DNA from: Bacillus sp. V59.32b
GTDB lineage: Bacteria > Bacillota > Bacilli > Bacillales > DSM-1321
Reading direction: 5' to 3'
Assembly (NCBI RefSeq): GCF_003429085.1
Contig: NZ_QVTC01000050.1
Span: 1-46,396 of the forward strand
DNA length: 46,396 bases
The notes under the pieces were generated by a model, which did not search any database, was not told where the DNA came from, and worked only from the letters and a program-made list of their open reading frames with translations. A program made the position numbers and the translations under genes. This document shows positions 7,193 to 15,603 of the stretch, piece by piece (position 1 is the first letter of the stretch; each line of letters starts with the position of its first letter).

Positions 7193-7237
7193 ACACTGAT
7201 AGAACAGTATTAGAACTGCTATATCAGTGTTTTTTTA
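7193..7237 (+). terminator. Rho-independent terminator
   Basis: ACACTGATA (7193-7201) pairs with TATCAGTGT (7222-7230) and is followed by a run of seven T. The stretch between it and the tRNA-Leu copy at 7487 shows no gene. Confidence 0.85.
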
Positions 7238-7486
7238 TTATTGAGCAAACTCCTAAGGAATGAATCCGGCAGTATGGTCATTTTTTACGTTTTACAAGTT
7301 ATGAATGAAGTTTAGAAGCAGGAAATAAGCAAGAAACGAAAGAAGAGAAAAATGAGAAAAAAAGAGTATAATTAAACCGCACACTTAGAAACTGTCGAAC
7401 CGTATGCGGGGATTATAAAAGAAGAGCATCGAAATACGGCAAACCCCATGAAACTGTAGGTAAGGCACCGCTGTTAATATTATAAC

Positions 7487-7541
7487 CGACTCAAAATCGT
7501 GTTCCTCATAGAGTTTCGGATCGATCCCGGTCACCGGTATC
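7487..7541 (+). repeat. Diverged copy of the 3' part of tRNA-Leu(CAA); candidate distal att site
   Basis: Bases 7487-7507 are identical to 1573-1593, which cover the anticodon arm and part of the variable arm of tRNA-Leu. The match continues with several substitutions and one extra base through the T arm and acceptor 3' strand, ending CACCGGTATC as in the tRNA. The 5' half is absent. A 3' tRNA copy at the far end of an island whose other end carries the intact tRNA and an integrase remnant is the classic attR arrangement. The divergence shows that the insertion is old. Confidence 0.75.
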
Positions 7542-7570
7542 AAATTGGTCGACAAAGTGTATTAGAAAAA

Positions 7571-7604
7571 AGATTTCAACGATTATGTTGGAGTCTTTTT
7601 TTGT
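7571..7604 (+). terminator. Terminator after the tRNA-Leu copy
   Basis: AGATTTCAAC (7571-7580) pairs, with two G-T pairs, with GTTGGAGTCT (7587-7596), then a T run. It may be the original terminator of the tRNA operon, displaced by the insertion. Confidence 0.7.
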
Positions 7605-7762
7605 TTTTTAAAACTAAATAATAAGTTTTCGCTAAATGCCATATATGTCACGTTTGCAATGAACCATGGTTAGTTAAAAAGTGAATTTAAATGAAAAGTG
7701 GAAGGAATATCTAAAACAAAAACAGAATCAAAACTTCAGGATGAAATTTAAAGGAGAAAAAT

Positions 7763-8308
7763 ATGCGAAAATTTATAAAAATAGTAGCATGGTTGCTAGG
7801 TTTAATTGCACTTGTGGCCGTTTTATCTGGCGGAGTGTATTATTATTTAACATCCATGGAACGTACGCCGGCTGCAAAACCAACATTAGCAGTGAAAGAA
7901 GAAACAGCGCCAAAAGGCAATAAAGTCATTGAGGTGTCTGAAAAAAACAAGCGAAATGTTGAAGAAGAATTTCCGATGGACATAGATGAATATTCGATAC
8001 AAGAAGCCATTCACAACATGTCCCACCAAAAAGTTGTAGCAGAAGACAAGTGGGGCTTTCTGCCTCTAACTGAAGAACGTGTAAACCGATTGATCACCAT
8101 AATAGAAAGCAATAACACAAAATATGAAAGTGCGGGATTATATCTGGACATTCTGAAACGCTGGGAACAAAATGATTATTCCAAGGTAGACCAAGACCAT
8201 AATTCGATATGGAATCTTCAAGGCGGAAACGTTGGAAAAGCTACAGGCATCCTATCTGCAGAAGAAGAGAAAACATTTATCGAAAAACATTATAATATTG
8301 AAGAATAG
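7763..8308 (+). CDS. Membrane-anchored protein, DUF6241-like
   Basis: The protein has 181 residues. An N-terminal basic start (MRKFIKIV) and one hydrophobic helix (about residues 8-30) anchor an extracytoplasmic domain. The domain contains MDIDEYSIQEAIHNMSHQKV, a WGFLPLTEERV block and a C-terminal GILSAEEEKTFIEKHY, which I associate with DUF6241 proteins of Bacillus; their function is unknown. AAAGGAG lies 6 bases before ATG 7763. It is the first apparently intact gene after the island end. Confidence 0.7.
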   Translation: MRKFIKIVAWLLGLIALVAVLSGGVYYYLTSMERTPAAKPTLAVKEETAPKGNKVIEVSEKNKRNVEEEFPMDIDEYSIQEAIHNMSHQKVVAEDKWGFLPLTEERVNRLITIIESNNTKYESAGLYLDILKRWEQNDYSKVDQDHNSIWNLQGGNVGKATGILSAEEEKTFIEKHYNIEE

Positions 8309-8417
8309 GAGAGCACAATTTAAGTGAAGGCGGGGAGAATCCATATCGGTCGAAGTACGGCTTCAACATATAAGTGAACTACCGCATCATAGATGCTGGT
8401 TATCAATCTCATGGCAT

Positions 8418-9062
8418 TCACTCCCCAACCCCATCCGGATACTCCTTAATCATCCCCAAATTAATGGCCTCCCACAAATACAAGGACACAATCGAATTAT
8501 AAGGCTTCCACTTCTCATAGAAATGATCTAAATCAAGCGGTTCGTCCTTGCCAATCTGGTAAAGCCAGCGGATTGAATTTTTAATGCTTACATCACCATA
8601 GGATAGTACATCCAATCTCCCTAAAGAAAAGATAAGGAACATTTCGGCGGTCCATTTGCCGATGCCTTTGACGCTGGTCAGGGTTGTAATGACCTCTTCA
8701 TCTTCAAGCAGGTGAATAGTCGAGAAATCCACTTCTTTCAATTTATGTTTTTGTGCCAGATCCCGGATATAACTTATTTTTGGCCTCGAAACACCGGCGC
8801 TTCTTATATGTTCGTCCTCCATTTCATCTAGTAATTCCGGATTAAAGTCTTGCCAAACTTGCTGCACTCTCCCGACAATGGTTGCGGCTGCTTTTAATGA
8901 AAGTTGTTGCCCGATAATTTGCTTTACAATCGAGCGGTAATAGTCTGTATTTAGAGGAATGTCAATTATGCCAACGACTTCAATTAATTTTTTAAGTTTT
9001 GGGTCTGCCTGGGATAGTTGTCTTACTCTATCATCATCGATTGTGAAATATAATTTATCCAT
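8418..9062 (-). CDS. DNA-3-methyladenine glycosylase II (AlkA-type, HhH-GPD)
   Basis: The protein has 214 residues, the length of short AlkA-like enzymes lacking the N-terminal Ada/AlkA domain. It removes alkylated purines to start base-excision repair. DYYRSIVKQIIGQQLSLKAA (about 41-60) is the family's first helix block. The helix-hairpin-helix LTSVKGIGKWTAEMFL (about 128-143) follows, with the catalytic aspartate in LSYGDVSIKN (about 157). All key positions are present. The start has GGGAG 9 bases upstream. It is transcribed alone, opposite to both neighbours. Confidence 0.9.
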   Translation of the reverse strand: MDKLYFTIDDDRVRQLSQADPKLKKLIEVVGIIDIPLNTDYYRSIVKQIIGQQLSLKAAATIVGRVQQVWQDFNPELLDEMEDEHIRSAGVSRPKISYIRDLAQKHKLKEVDFSTIHLLEDEEVITTLTSVKGIGKWTAEMFLIFSLGRLDVLSYGDVSIKNSIRWLYQIGKDEPLDLDHFYEKWKPYNSIVSLYLWEAINLGMIKEYPDGVGE

Positions 9063-9259
9063 AGTGATTTGCTCCCTTAGTGAGTTATCAGATTAATAAT
9101 ACAACAATAAGAAGCAAGCAAGAAAGTAATACTAAATTCCTGCCAGCTAAATAGATAGAGTGACTTTATCCTATATTTTTCTCAAAACTTCCTCCAAACG
9201 TGACTTATTAATAAAAATAGTGGGTATATTTCAAGTATTCCATACTTAGGAGGGTTTAG

Positions 9260-10399
9260 ATGAAGGCAGTAACTTTTCAAGGAGCAAAAGATATTCAAGT
9301 GAAACAGGTGGCAGACCCGTCTATTGAGAAGAAGGACGATATTATCGTTCGTATTACGTCAACGGCTATTTGTGGTTCTGATCTTCATATCTACCAGGGC
9401 GCGTTACCGGCCCACAAAGACTATGTGATTGGCCATGAGCCAATGGGAATTGTGGAAGAAGTAGGTTCGGAAGTTACAAAGGTAAAAAAAGGGGACAGAG
9501 TCGTCCTCCCGTTTAATATTTCCTGCGGCCATTGTTATTATTGTCAGCATGATCTGGAAAGCCAATGTGATAACTCCAATGGCAATGAGGCTATCGATAC
9601 AGGCGGGTATTTCGGTTTTACAGAACGATATGGAAATTATCCCGGCGGACAGGCAGAGCTGCTGCGTGTTCCTTATGGCAACTTTATGCCGTTTGTGATT
9701 CCTGAGTCCTCCGAGCTTGAAGATGAAGCTTTGCTGTTTATGTCTGACGTCCTGCCGACCGCTTATTGGAGCGTTGAAAATTCCGGCGTGAAGAAAGGCG
9801 ATACGGTCGTTGTACTAGGCTGTGGACCAATCGGCTTAATGACGCAAAAGTTTGCCTGGATGAAAGGGGCAAAACGGGTCATTGCGATTGATAATCTCCC
9901 GTACCGTTTAAACCATGCTAAGAAGATGAACAATGTGGAAACATATAATTTTGATGAGTATGATGATATGGGTTCATATGTGAAAGAAATTACAGAAGGC
10001 GGAGCAGATGTGGTCATCGATTGCGTTGGGATGGACGGTAAAAAGTCGGTCGTTGAAGCGGTTGAGCAAAAGCTGAAGCTGCAAGGCGGAACGTTGAGCG
10101 CCATCCAAATCGCTTTGAAAGCGGTAAGAAAATTTGGCACGATTCAGCTGACTGGAGTCTATGGCTCAATGTATAATATGTTCCCGCTCGGCAATATCTT
10201 TGAAAGAAACGTGACGATGAAGATGGGACAGGCACCAGTTATTCACTACATGCCAATGCTGTTTGATAAAATTACGAACGGAGAATTTGATCCGACGGAG
10301 ATCATTACGCATAAAGTGCCGCTTGATCAGGCAAGTGATGCTTATAAAGTGTTTAATGATCATGAAGATGAATGCATTAAAGTCGTATTAAAACCATAG
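9260..10399 (+). CDS. Zinc-dependent alcohol dehydrogenase, AdhB-like (MDR superfamily)
   Basis: The protein has 379 residues. The catalytic zinc ligands are in TAICGSDLH (Cys about 38) and IGHEPMG (His about 60). The structural zinc loop CGHCYYCQHDLESQC (about 91-105) has the full four cysteines. The NAD-binding Rossmann motif is VVLGCGPIGL (about 188). An insertion DTGGYFGFTERYGNYPGGQ marks the subgroup containing B. subtilis AdhB and glutathione-independent formaldehyde dehydrogenases. The substrate is unknown; an alcohol or aldehyde is likely. AGGAGGG lies 7 bases before ATG. It is flanked by an opposite-strand gene and a strong terminator, so it is monocistronic. Confidence 0.9.
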   Translation: MKAVTFQGAKDIQVKQVADPSIEKKDDIIVRITSTAICGSDLHIYQGALPAHKDYVIGHEPMGIVEEVGSEVTKVKKGDRVVLPFNISCGHCYYCQHDLESQCDNSNGNEAIDTGGYFGFTERYGNYPGGQAELLRVPYGNFMPFVIPESSELEDEALLFMSDVLPTAYWSVENSGVKKGDTVVVLGCGPIGLMTQKFAWMKGAKRVIAIDNLPYRLNHAKKMNNVETYNFDEYDDMGSYVKEITEGGADVVIDCVGMDGKKSVVEAVEQKLKLQGGTLSAIQIALKAVRKFGTIQLTGVYGSMYNMFPLGNIFERNVTMKMGQAPVIHYMPMLFDKITNGEFDPTEIITHKVPLDQASDAYKVFNDHEDECIKVVLKP

Positions 10400-10411
10400 T
10401 ACTGTACCCGC

Positions 10412-10457
10412 CCCCCTTTATGCAGAATGTGGAGCATTTTGCGTGAAGGGGGTTTTC
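10412..10457 (+). terminator. Rho-independent terminator of the alcohol dehydrogenase gene
   Basis: A 13-pair stem with wobbles joins CCCCCTTTATGCA to TGCGTGAAGGGGG and is followed by TTTTC. Confidence 0.85.
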
Positions 10458-10570
10458 TATTAATTTTTAAGAATAAATGCGTTAAAGGGTTGTATAATGA
10501 TAACAAGCTAGACTTCTTTTCCTTTGAAAATATTACTAAGAAAAAAACCAAATAAACGAACGTATTTTGC

Positions 10571-10599
10571 TTGCCTATACGAAAATGTGGGTATATAAT
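10571..10599 (+). promoter_or_regulatory. Sigma-A promoter of tRNA-Gly
   Basis: TTGCCT (10571-10576), a 17-base spacer and TATAAT (10594-10599) lie about 39 bases before the tRNA. Confidence 0.85.
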
Positions 10600-10637
10600 A
10601 AGTTTTATTCTTAAAAGACAAAAGACGACAAATATCT

Positions 10638-10711
10638 GCGGGTGTAGTTTAATGGTAAAACCTCAGCCTTCCAAGCTGATGTCGTGAGTTCGATTCTCAT
10701 CACCCGCTCCA
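10638..10711 (+). tRNA. tRNA-Gly (TCC)
   Basis: Acceptor stem GCGGGTG/CACCCGC, anticodon loop CTTCCAA, encoded CCA. It stands alone with its own promoter and terminator. Confidence 0.97.
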
Positions 10712-10722
10712 TACATAGTCAC

Positions 10723-10769
10723 AACGCAGTGTTTCGTTACATATGAGAACGGGGCATTGCGTTTTATTT
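10723..10769 (+). terminator. Terminator of tRNA-Gly
   Basis: AACGCAGTG (10723-10731) pairs with CATTGCGTT (10755-10763), followed by TTATTTT. Confidence 0.8.
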
Positions 10770-10773
10770 TAGG

Positions 10774-10803
10774 AGCATACCATCTTCTGTGGTATGCTTT
10801 TTA
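10774..10803 (+). terminator. Second terminator-like hairpin, in the bmrA leader
   Basis: AGCATACCA and TGGTATGCT form a perfect 9-bp stem with a 7-base loop, followed by TTTTT. It ends 60 bases before bmrA. It may simply back up the tRNA terminator or act as an attenuator for bmrA. Confidence 0.75.
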
Positions 10804-10822
10804 TGATGCAAAAATTAGAATC

Positions 10823-10840
10823 GATTCATTTTCATGAATC
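10823..10840 (+). promoter_or_regulatory. Inverted repeat in front of bmrA (candidate operator)
   Basis: GATTCAT and ATGAATC are perfect 7-bp arms around TTTC, next to a TATATATAG stretch that could be a -10 region. It lies 23 bases before the bmrA start, a plausible repressor site. Confidence 0.4.
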
Positions 10841-10862
10841 TATATATAGGCAGGGGTTATGT

Positions 10863-12623
10863 ATGGCAGGGAGAAAAGAAGCTGAGGGAAAAATTCAATG
10901 GAAGCCTTTCTTTCATTTGTTGAATTCAGAGAAGCCGCCGATGATGATCATTGTGGCGGTTTTGATATTAAGTCTGCTGGAAACAGCGGCAAGTCTGGTT
11001 GTTCCGCTTTTTACAAAAAGGCTTGTAGACATGATGTCAGGGAATGGAGTGGAGACCACTGTCATTATCCTGTTAGTGGTTACGTTTATCGCACAAACGC
11101 TGGCAGGAGGGTTCTCTTATTACTTTTTGACCTATATCGGTGAGAAAATTGTCGCGGGTATTCGCCGTAAGCTGTGGAATCATATCTTGCATTTGCCGGT
11201 TTCTTTTTTTGACGCCAATCAGTCAGGGGAAACGCTGAGCCGGATCACGCAGGATACGAATACGATTAAGACGGTTATCACCAATCACCTGGTAACGTTT
11301 ATTTCCGGGATTATTTCGATTATCGGCTCAATCATCATCCTCTTTATACTGGATTGGCGAATGACGGCGATCATGTTAGGCATTGTCCCGCTATCGCTTT
11401 TGATTTTGATGCCGCTTGGAAGGAAGATGTATAAGGTTTCCAGGCAGACTCAGGATGAAATGGCCATATTCAGCGGCAATCTGGGCAGGGTGCTTAGTGA
11501 AGTTCGTCTGGTTAAATCATATAACGGGGAAAAGATTGAAAGAGAAAAAGGTTTTCACGGTGTTCAGCAATTGTTCCGTTTTGGATTGAAGGAAGCGAAA
11601 ATTCAGGCGGTCATTTCTCCATTCATGACTACGATCCTGATGGTCGTTTTGGTTGTACTAATTGGGTATGGCGGTGTACGGGTCGCTTCTGGGCAGTTAA
11701 CCGCGGGAACGCTCGTCGCGATCATCATTTATATGTTTCAGATCGTCGTACCATTCAGTCAGCTAGCTTCCTTCTTTACCGCTTTCCAAAAAGCGATGGG
11801 AGCTACAGACCGGATTCAAGGGCTGCTGACACTTCAGAGTGAAAAATATGAAGGGAATCCAGACACATTATTGCAGACAGATTTATCTTTTCAAGATGTA
11901 TCTTTCTCGTATAATCAATCCAAAGAGATATTGAACAACGTCAGTTTTACGGTTCCCGCCAATAAAACGATCGCTTTGGTTGGTCCGAGCGGCGGAGGTA
12001 AAACAACGATCTTTTCTTTAATTGAAAGATTTTATGATCCAGTTAAGGGGTCAATCAGCATTGGCGGTATCCCGATTCAGGAGCTGGATTTGTCCGTTTG
12101 GAGGACGCAAATTGGCTATGTCTCGCAGGACAGCCCGGTAATGACAGGAACGATTAAAGAAAATATCTGTTATGGCGTGCAGCGCGAGGTAACGGATGAA
12201 GAGGTGTATACTGCAGCGAAAATGGCAAATGCCGATGAGTTCATTACAGAATTGCCAGATGGCTATGGAACGGAAGTGGGAGAACGGGGCGTGAAGCTGT
12301 CGGGCGGACAAAGACAGCGTATCGCAATCGCCAGGGCGATTTTACGTGATCCAAAGATTCTTCTCCTTGATGAGGCGACATCCAATCTTGACAGCGAATC
12401 GGAGCTGCTGGTGCAGCATGCGGTGAAGAACCTGATGAAAGGACGGACTACGTTAATTATAGCCCATCGCCTTTCAACAGTAGTGGAAGCAGATCAGCTG
12501 CTTGTTGTTGAGAACGGAAGGATAACTGGCAAAGGAAGTCATGCCGAGCTGCTCGAAAGCCATGAACTGTATCAAAAGCTGGCCAAGCAGCAGCTGAAAT
12601 TGGCGGATACGCAGCAACAATAA
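10863..12623 (+). CDS. bmrA: Multidrug ABC exporter, BmrA-type half transporter
   Basis: The protein has 586 residues; B. subtilis BmrA has 589 with the same layout. Residues 1-320 form six membrane helices of a type I exporter domain (LPVSFFDANQSGETLSRI in coupling region 1). The ATPase follows, with Walker A GPSGGGKTT (about 379), Q-loop YVSQDSP, signature LSGGQRQRIAIARAI (about 479), Walker B ILLLDEAT and the H-loop AHRLST. It works as a homodimer, pumping hydrophobic drugs out of the membrane. I chose ATG 10863 because GGCAGGGG precedes it; the open frame from 10794 begins inside the upstream hairpin's T tract. The leader holds a terminator-like hairpin and an inverted repeat, so expression may be controlled there. 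Confidence 0.9.
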   Translation: MAGRKEAEGKIQWKPFFHLLNSEKPPMMIIVAVLILSLLETAASLVVPLFTKRLVDMMSGNGVETTVIILLVVTFIAQTLAGGFSYYFLTYIGEKIVAGIRRKLWNHILHLPVSFFDANQSGETLSRITQDTNTIKTVITNHLVTFISGIISIIGSIIILFILDWRMTAIMLGIVPLSLLILMPLGRKMYKVSRQTQDEMAIFSGNLGRVLSEVRLVKSYNGEKIEREKGFHGVQQLFRFGLKEAKIQAVISPFMTTILMVVLVVLIGYGGVRVASGQLTAGTLVAIIIYMFQIVVPFSQLASFFTAFQKAMGATDRIQGLLTLQSEKYEGNPDTLLQTDLSFQDVSFSYNQSKEILNNVSFTVPANKTIALVGPSGGGKTTIFSLIERFYDPVKGSISIGGIPIQELDLSVWRTQIGYVSQDSPVMTGTIKENICYGVQREVTDEEVYTAAKMANADEFITELPDGYGTEVGERGVKLSGGQRQRIAIARAILRDPKILLLDEATSNLDSESELLVQHAVKNLMKGRTTLIIAHRLSTVVEADQLLVVENGRITGKGSHAELLESHELYQKLAKQQLKLADTQQQ

Positions 12624-12653
12624 AGGAGCGACAACCTCCTAAGCTGCAGGTCA

Positions 12654-13328
12654 TCAGCCCTTACAGGTGATGACCTTGCACGTTGCTTCACCACCATGAA
12701 CCTGGACGAACATGTCCATGAGCGATTCCGTTAGCTTGAGACCATCTTCGATTGTTATCGAAGGCCTTAAATAAATGATTTGCAGGGCATTCTTCGTTTC
12801 TTCTGTCACCTTTGTCCGCTCAGAGTCGACAAAAGGACTTCCGAACGTGCCCTGGCCATCGGCGGAGGCAATCATGTTATGCATCGAATTCGTCCGGCCA
12901 TTGATGCCGGTGTAATCATCGCCCGACTCGCCGATTTTAATGACGGTATCGCCGCTGACTTGATCCGTATCATAGATGCCGATCGGCACTTCGTATTGCA
13001 GCGAGAAGAAGTTATTCAAATCGATCGCCGAGTTAACAGAAGGTAAGTAGTTTTGTTTTTTAATCCGGCGGTAAAGGGCTTCTGCAGATGGGCGATACCG
13101 GGACGGGTCGGTTCCGGCTGCTTTGAAAACCTGACGCCATTCTTTAATGCCTTGAAAATCGGTCAGTTCCTTTTCCTGCAAATCAAAAAAGATCGACTCC
13201 TGAAACAGCTGCAGTCTCCCTTTTACCATCTGCGGTGAATCCCCTACTTGAATGCCGTCATATGTAATGATTCCCGCTTTAAAATCGGGTATTTTATTGC
13301 ATAGGGAAGCATGGATAGAAGTTACCAA
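12654..13328 (-). CDS. B3/B4 tRNA-binding domain protein
   Basis: The protein has 224 residues. It carries the B3/B4 domain of the phenylalanyl-tRNA synthetase beta chain as a free-standing protein: WRQVFKAAGTDPSRYRPSAE (about 84-103) and LPSVNSAIDLNNFFSLQYEV (about 116-135) are its core blocks. Free-standing B3/4 proteins are thought to act in tRNA quality control or as trans-editing enzymes, but the exact substrate is unknown. The start is TTG 13328: GGAGGTG lies 6 bases upstream, and the protein then begins MVTSIHASL. The open frame to 13412 would add 28 residues without a ribosome site. It converges on bmrA. Confidence 0.85.
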   Translation of the reverse strand: MVTSIHASLCNKIPDFKAGIITYDGIQVGDSPQMVKGRLQLFQESIFFDLQEKELTDFQGIKEWRQVFKAAGTDPSRYRPSAEALYRRIKKQNYLPSVNSAIDLNNFFSLQYEVPIGIYDTDQVSGDTVIKIGESGDDYTGINGRTNSMHNMIASADGQGTFGSPFVDSERTKVTEETKNALQIIYLRPSITIEDGLKLTESLMDMFVQVHGGEATCKVITCKG

Positions 13329-13437
13329 TGGTTTCACCTCCAAAAATAATGGAAAATCGTTTATGATAAATAACAGTGGTTTAATTTTAACTATAAGGGA
13401 AACTTCTTTCATTTGAAAGTGGGAAGGAGGTTAAGTG

Positions 13438-14577
13438 ATGGATTATCAACAATTGAAAGAAGACATTATTATATATAGCAAGGAAATCGGTATCGATAAA
13501 ATTGGTTTTACGACGGCTGATACGTTCGGAGAAATGAAGAACAGGCTGATCCGCCAGGCTGAGCTCGGGTTTCAATCGGGCTTTGAAGAACCGGATATTG
13601 ATAAAAGGATTCAGCCTGAGCTGATTTTTCCGGAGCCCCGTTCGATTATCTCAATTGCCATTGCCTACCCGTCTAAAATGAAGGATGCCCCGCAAAGTAA
13701 ACGGGGCGAGCGGCGGGGGATATTCGCCCGGGCGTCATGGGGAACTGATTACCATGTCATCCTCAGGGACAAGTTGAAGCAGCTTGAAGCGTTCATTAAA
13801 AGCAAGGTGCTTGAAGCAGTGACGAAATCGATGGTCGATACGGGCGAGCTCGTCGATCGCGCTGTCGCAGAACGGGCCGGGATCGGCTGGAGCGGGAAGA
13901 ACTGCAGCATCATCACCCCGGAATTTGGTTCATATGTGTATTTGGGAGAGATGATCACCAGCCTTCCATTGGAACCAGATCAGCCAATGGAGGATCGTTG
14001 CGGGGAATGCAATAAATGCATCGATGTGTGTCCGACCGGAGCGCTAGTTGCAGGCGGCCAGTTGAATGCCCAGCGCTGCATCGCATTTTTGACACAAACA
14101 AAAGGTTTCCTGCCGGATGAATTCCGGGAGAAAATCGGGAATCGGCTGTATGGCTGTGACACTTGCCAAACCGTATGTCCGGAGAATAAAGGGAAGGATT
14201 TTCATTTCCATCCTGAAACAGAGCCGGATCCTGAAATTGCCAAGCCGTTATTGAAGCCGCTTTTGACAATCAGCAATCGGGAATTCAAAGAAAAGTTCGG
14301 ACATGTTTCAGGTTCTTGGAGAGGAAAGAAGCCGATCCAGCGAAACGCAATCATCGCGCTTGCTCATTATAAAGACGAGACAGCACTGCCAGACCTGATC
14401 AAAGTCATGAAGGAAGACCCACGTCCAGTCATCAGGGGCACGGCCGCCTGGGCGATTGGAAAAATCGGCGGCGGGACCGCGACAGCGGAACTCACGTCTG
14501 CACTCGAAGCGGAAAGCGACAAGGAAGTAATCAATGAAATTAATAAAGGGCTGCAGTTTCAACAATCAGCCAGATAG
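13438..14577 (+). CDS. queG: Epoxyqueuosine reductase QueG
   Basis: This is the last enzyme of queuosine synthesis; it reduces epoxyqueuosine in the tRNA wobble base using cobalamin and two 4Fe-4S clusters. The protein has 379 residues. The N-terminal domain carries DIDKRIQPELIFPEPRSIIS and the cobalamin region with VDTGELVDRAVAERAGIGW (about 130-150). The ferredoxin motifs are CGECNKCIDVCP (about 188-199) and CDTCQTVCP (about 241-249), with further Cys in between (RCIAFLTQ). The C-terminal HEAT-like repeats (about 300-370) bind tRNA. ATG 13438 has AGGAGG 7 bases upstream; GTG 13435 is too close. It corresponds to B. subtilis yhbA, followed by yhbB and trmL as here. Confidence 0.95.
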   Translation: MDYQQLKEDIIIYSKEIGIDKIGFTTADTFGEMKNRLIRQAELGFQSGFEEPDIDKRIQPELIFPEPRSIISIAIAYPSKMKDAPQSKRGERRGIFARASWGTDYHVILRDKLKQLEAFIKSKVLEAVTKSMVDTGELVDRAVAERAGIGWSGKNCSIITPEFGSYVYLGEMITSLPLEPDQPMEDRCGECNKCIDVCPTGALVAGGQLNAQRCIAFLTQTKGFLPDEFREKIGNRLYGCDTCQTVCPENKGKDFHFHPETEPDPEIAKPLLKPLLTISNREFKEKFGHVSGSWRGKKPIQRNAIIALAHYKDETALPDLIKVMKEDPRPVIRGTAAWAIGKIGGGTATAELTSALEAESDKEVINEINKGLQFQQSAR

Positions 14578-14581
14578 ACCG

Positions 14582-14606
14582 ACCCGGCATCCGCCGGGTT
14601 TTTGTT
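14582..14606 (+). terminator. Rho-independent terminator after queG
   Basis: ACCCGGC and GCCGGGT form a 7-bp stem with a 4-base loop, followed by TTTTG. Confidence 0.85.
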
Positions 14607-14665
14607 TTGATACAGGCCTCTTCTTCATAGATATGCAATAGGGCACTTTATGGGGAGGACTGACC

Positions 14666-15538
14666 TTGAGAACACAATTAGAGGCTTTGTTGAAGGAAAG
14701 AGTAAATCATTTTGTAACGGGTGAAACCCGTGACCGTACGCTTTTAGGAGAAAAACTGGAGAGGAAGCTGCAATCGTTGCAGAAAAGAAAGGCAGAATTC
14801 GTCCAGGTTAAAGCTGAGGCGCATATTCTTTCTGAACAGAGACGCAGTCAGGATACGCTGCTGGATTACATGATTCATTATCGCTTCCTTACGAAACAGG
14901 TTGATTTTTTTTATGATGAAGAAGGCATTGAGTATCGGACAGCCCGGTTTGTAAACGAAAAACTGGTTGAAGACAAAGAAAAAAGACCGAAAACAGAAAC
15001 ACCTGATTTTGCGTTGAGAATGAATCCGAGCGCACCGGATGAAAGGCTGGCTTATACGTATGACCGGTTGAAGGCCGTCCAATATGCCGAAAGATGGTGG
15101 AATGAATTTAACCCGGCGTATAAAAAATTCGATGATGATTGCACCAATTTTATCTCGCAATGTCTGCATGCCGGAGGAATCCCGATGTGGGGTGTGGGCA
15201 ATAAGTCGAAGGGCTGGTGGATGAAGGGGAATAGCTGGAGCTATACATGGACGGTCGCTCATTCGTTGATGCTAATGCTGGAAAACAGCCGCGGCGTAAG
15301 CACAAAAAAAGTCAGTTCAGCTCAGGAATTGCAGTTAGGAGATATTATTTGCTACGATTTCCAAGGAAATGGACGCTATGACCACAACACAATCGTGACA
15401 GAGAAGGACAGAAACGGGATGCCTCTCGTTAACGCCCATACGACAAACAGCCGCCGGCGATATTGGGCATATGAGGATTCTACGGCCTACACGCCGAATA
15501 TCAAATATAAATTCTATATCATTCTGGATGGGACTTGA
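14666..15538 (+). CDS. yhbB: Amidase-domain protein YhbB
   Basis: The protein has 290 residues. The N-terminal 150 residues are charged and helical (KLERKLQSLQKRKAEF). The C-terminal part is an amidase_6 domain: YAERWWNEFNPAYKKFDDDC (about 139-158) supplies the presumed catalytic cysteine in DDCTNFISQC. Further on are GDIICYDF and DHNTIVTEK with the histidine. Such domains are linked to cell-wall or spore hydrolases, but the reaction is not proven and no signal peptide is visible. TTG 14666 has GGGGAGGA 6 bases upstream. Order and content match B. subtilis yhbA-yhbB-cspR. Confidence 0.85.
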   Translation: MRTQLEALLKERVNHFVTGETRDRTLLGEKLERKLQSLQKRKAEFVQVKAEAHILSEQRRSQDTLLDYMIHYRFLTKQVDFFYDEEGIEYRTARFVNEKLVEDKEKRPKTETPDFALRMNPSAPDERLAYTYDRLKAVQYAERWWNEFNPAYKKFDDDCTNFISQCLHAGGIPMWGVGNKSKGWWMKGNSWSYTWTVAHSLMLMLENSRGVSTKKVSSAQELQLGDIICYDFQGNGRYDHNTIVTEKDRNGMPLVNAHTTNSRRRYWAYEDSTAYTPNIKYKFYIILDGT

Positions 15539-15603
15539 GATTTCTTGAAACTGGAGAAATAGTGATATAATAGCTTGTAGATTTTACAGACGAGGTGAAA
15601 ATA

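Noticed and set aside
12646..12679. Hairpin between bmrA and the B3/4 gene as a terminator
   Set aside because: GGTCATCA and TGATGACC pair well but lie mostly inside the B3/4 coding end, with no T tract on either strand.
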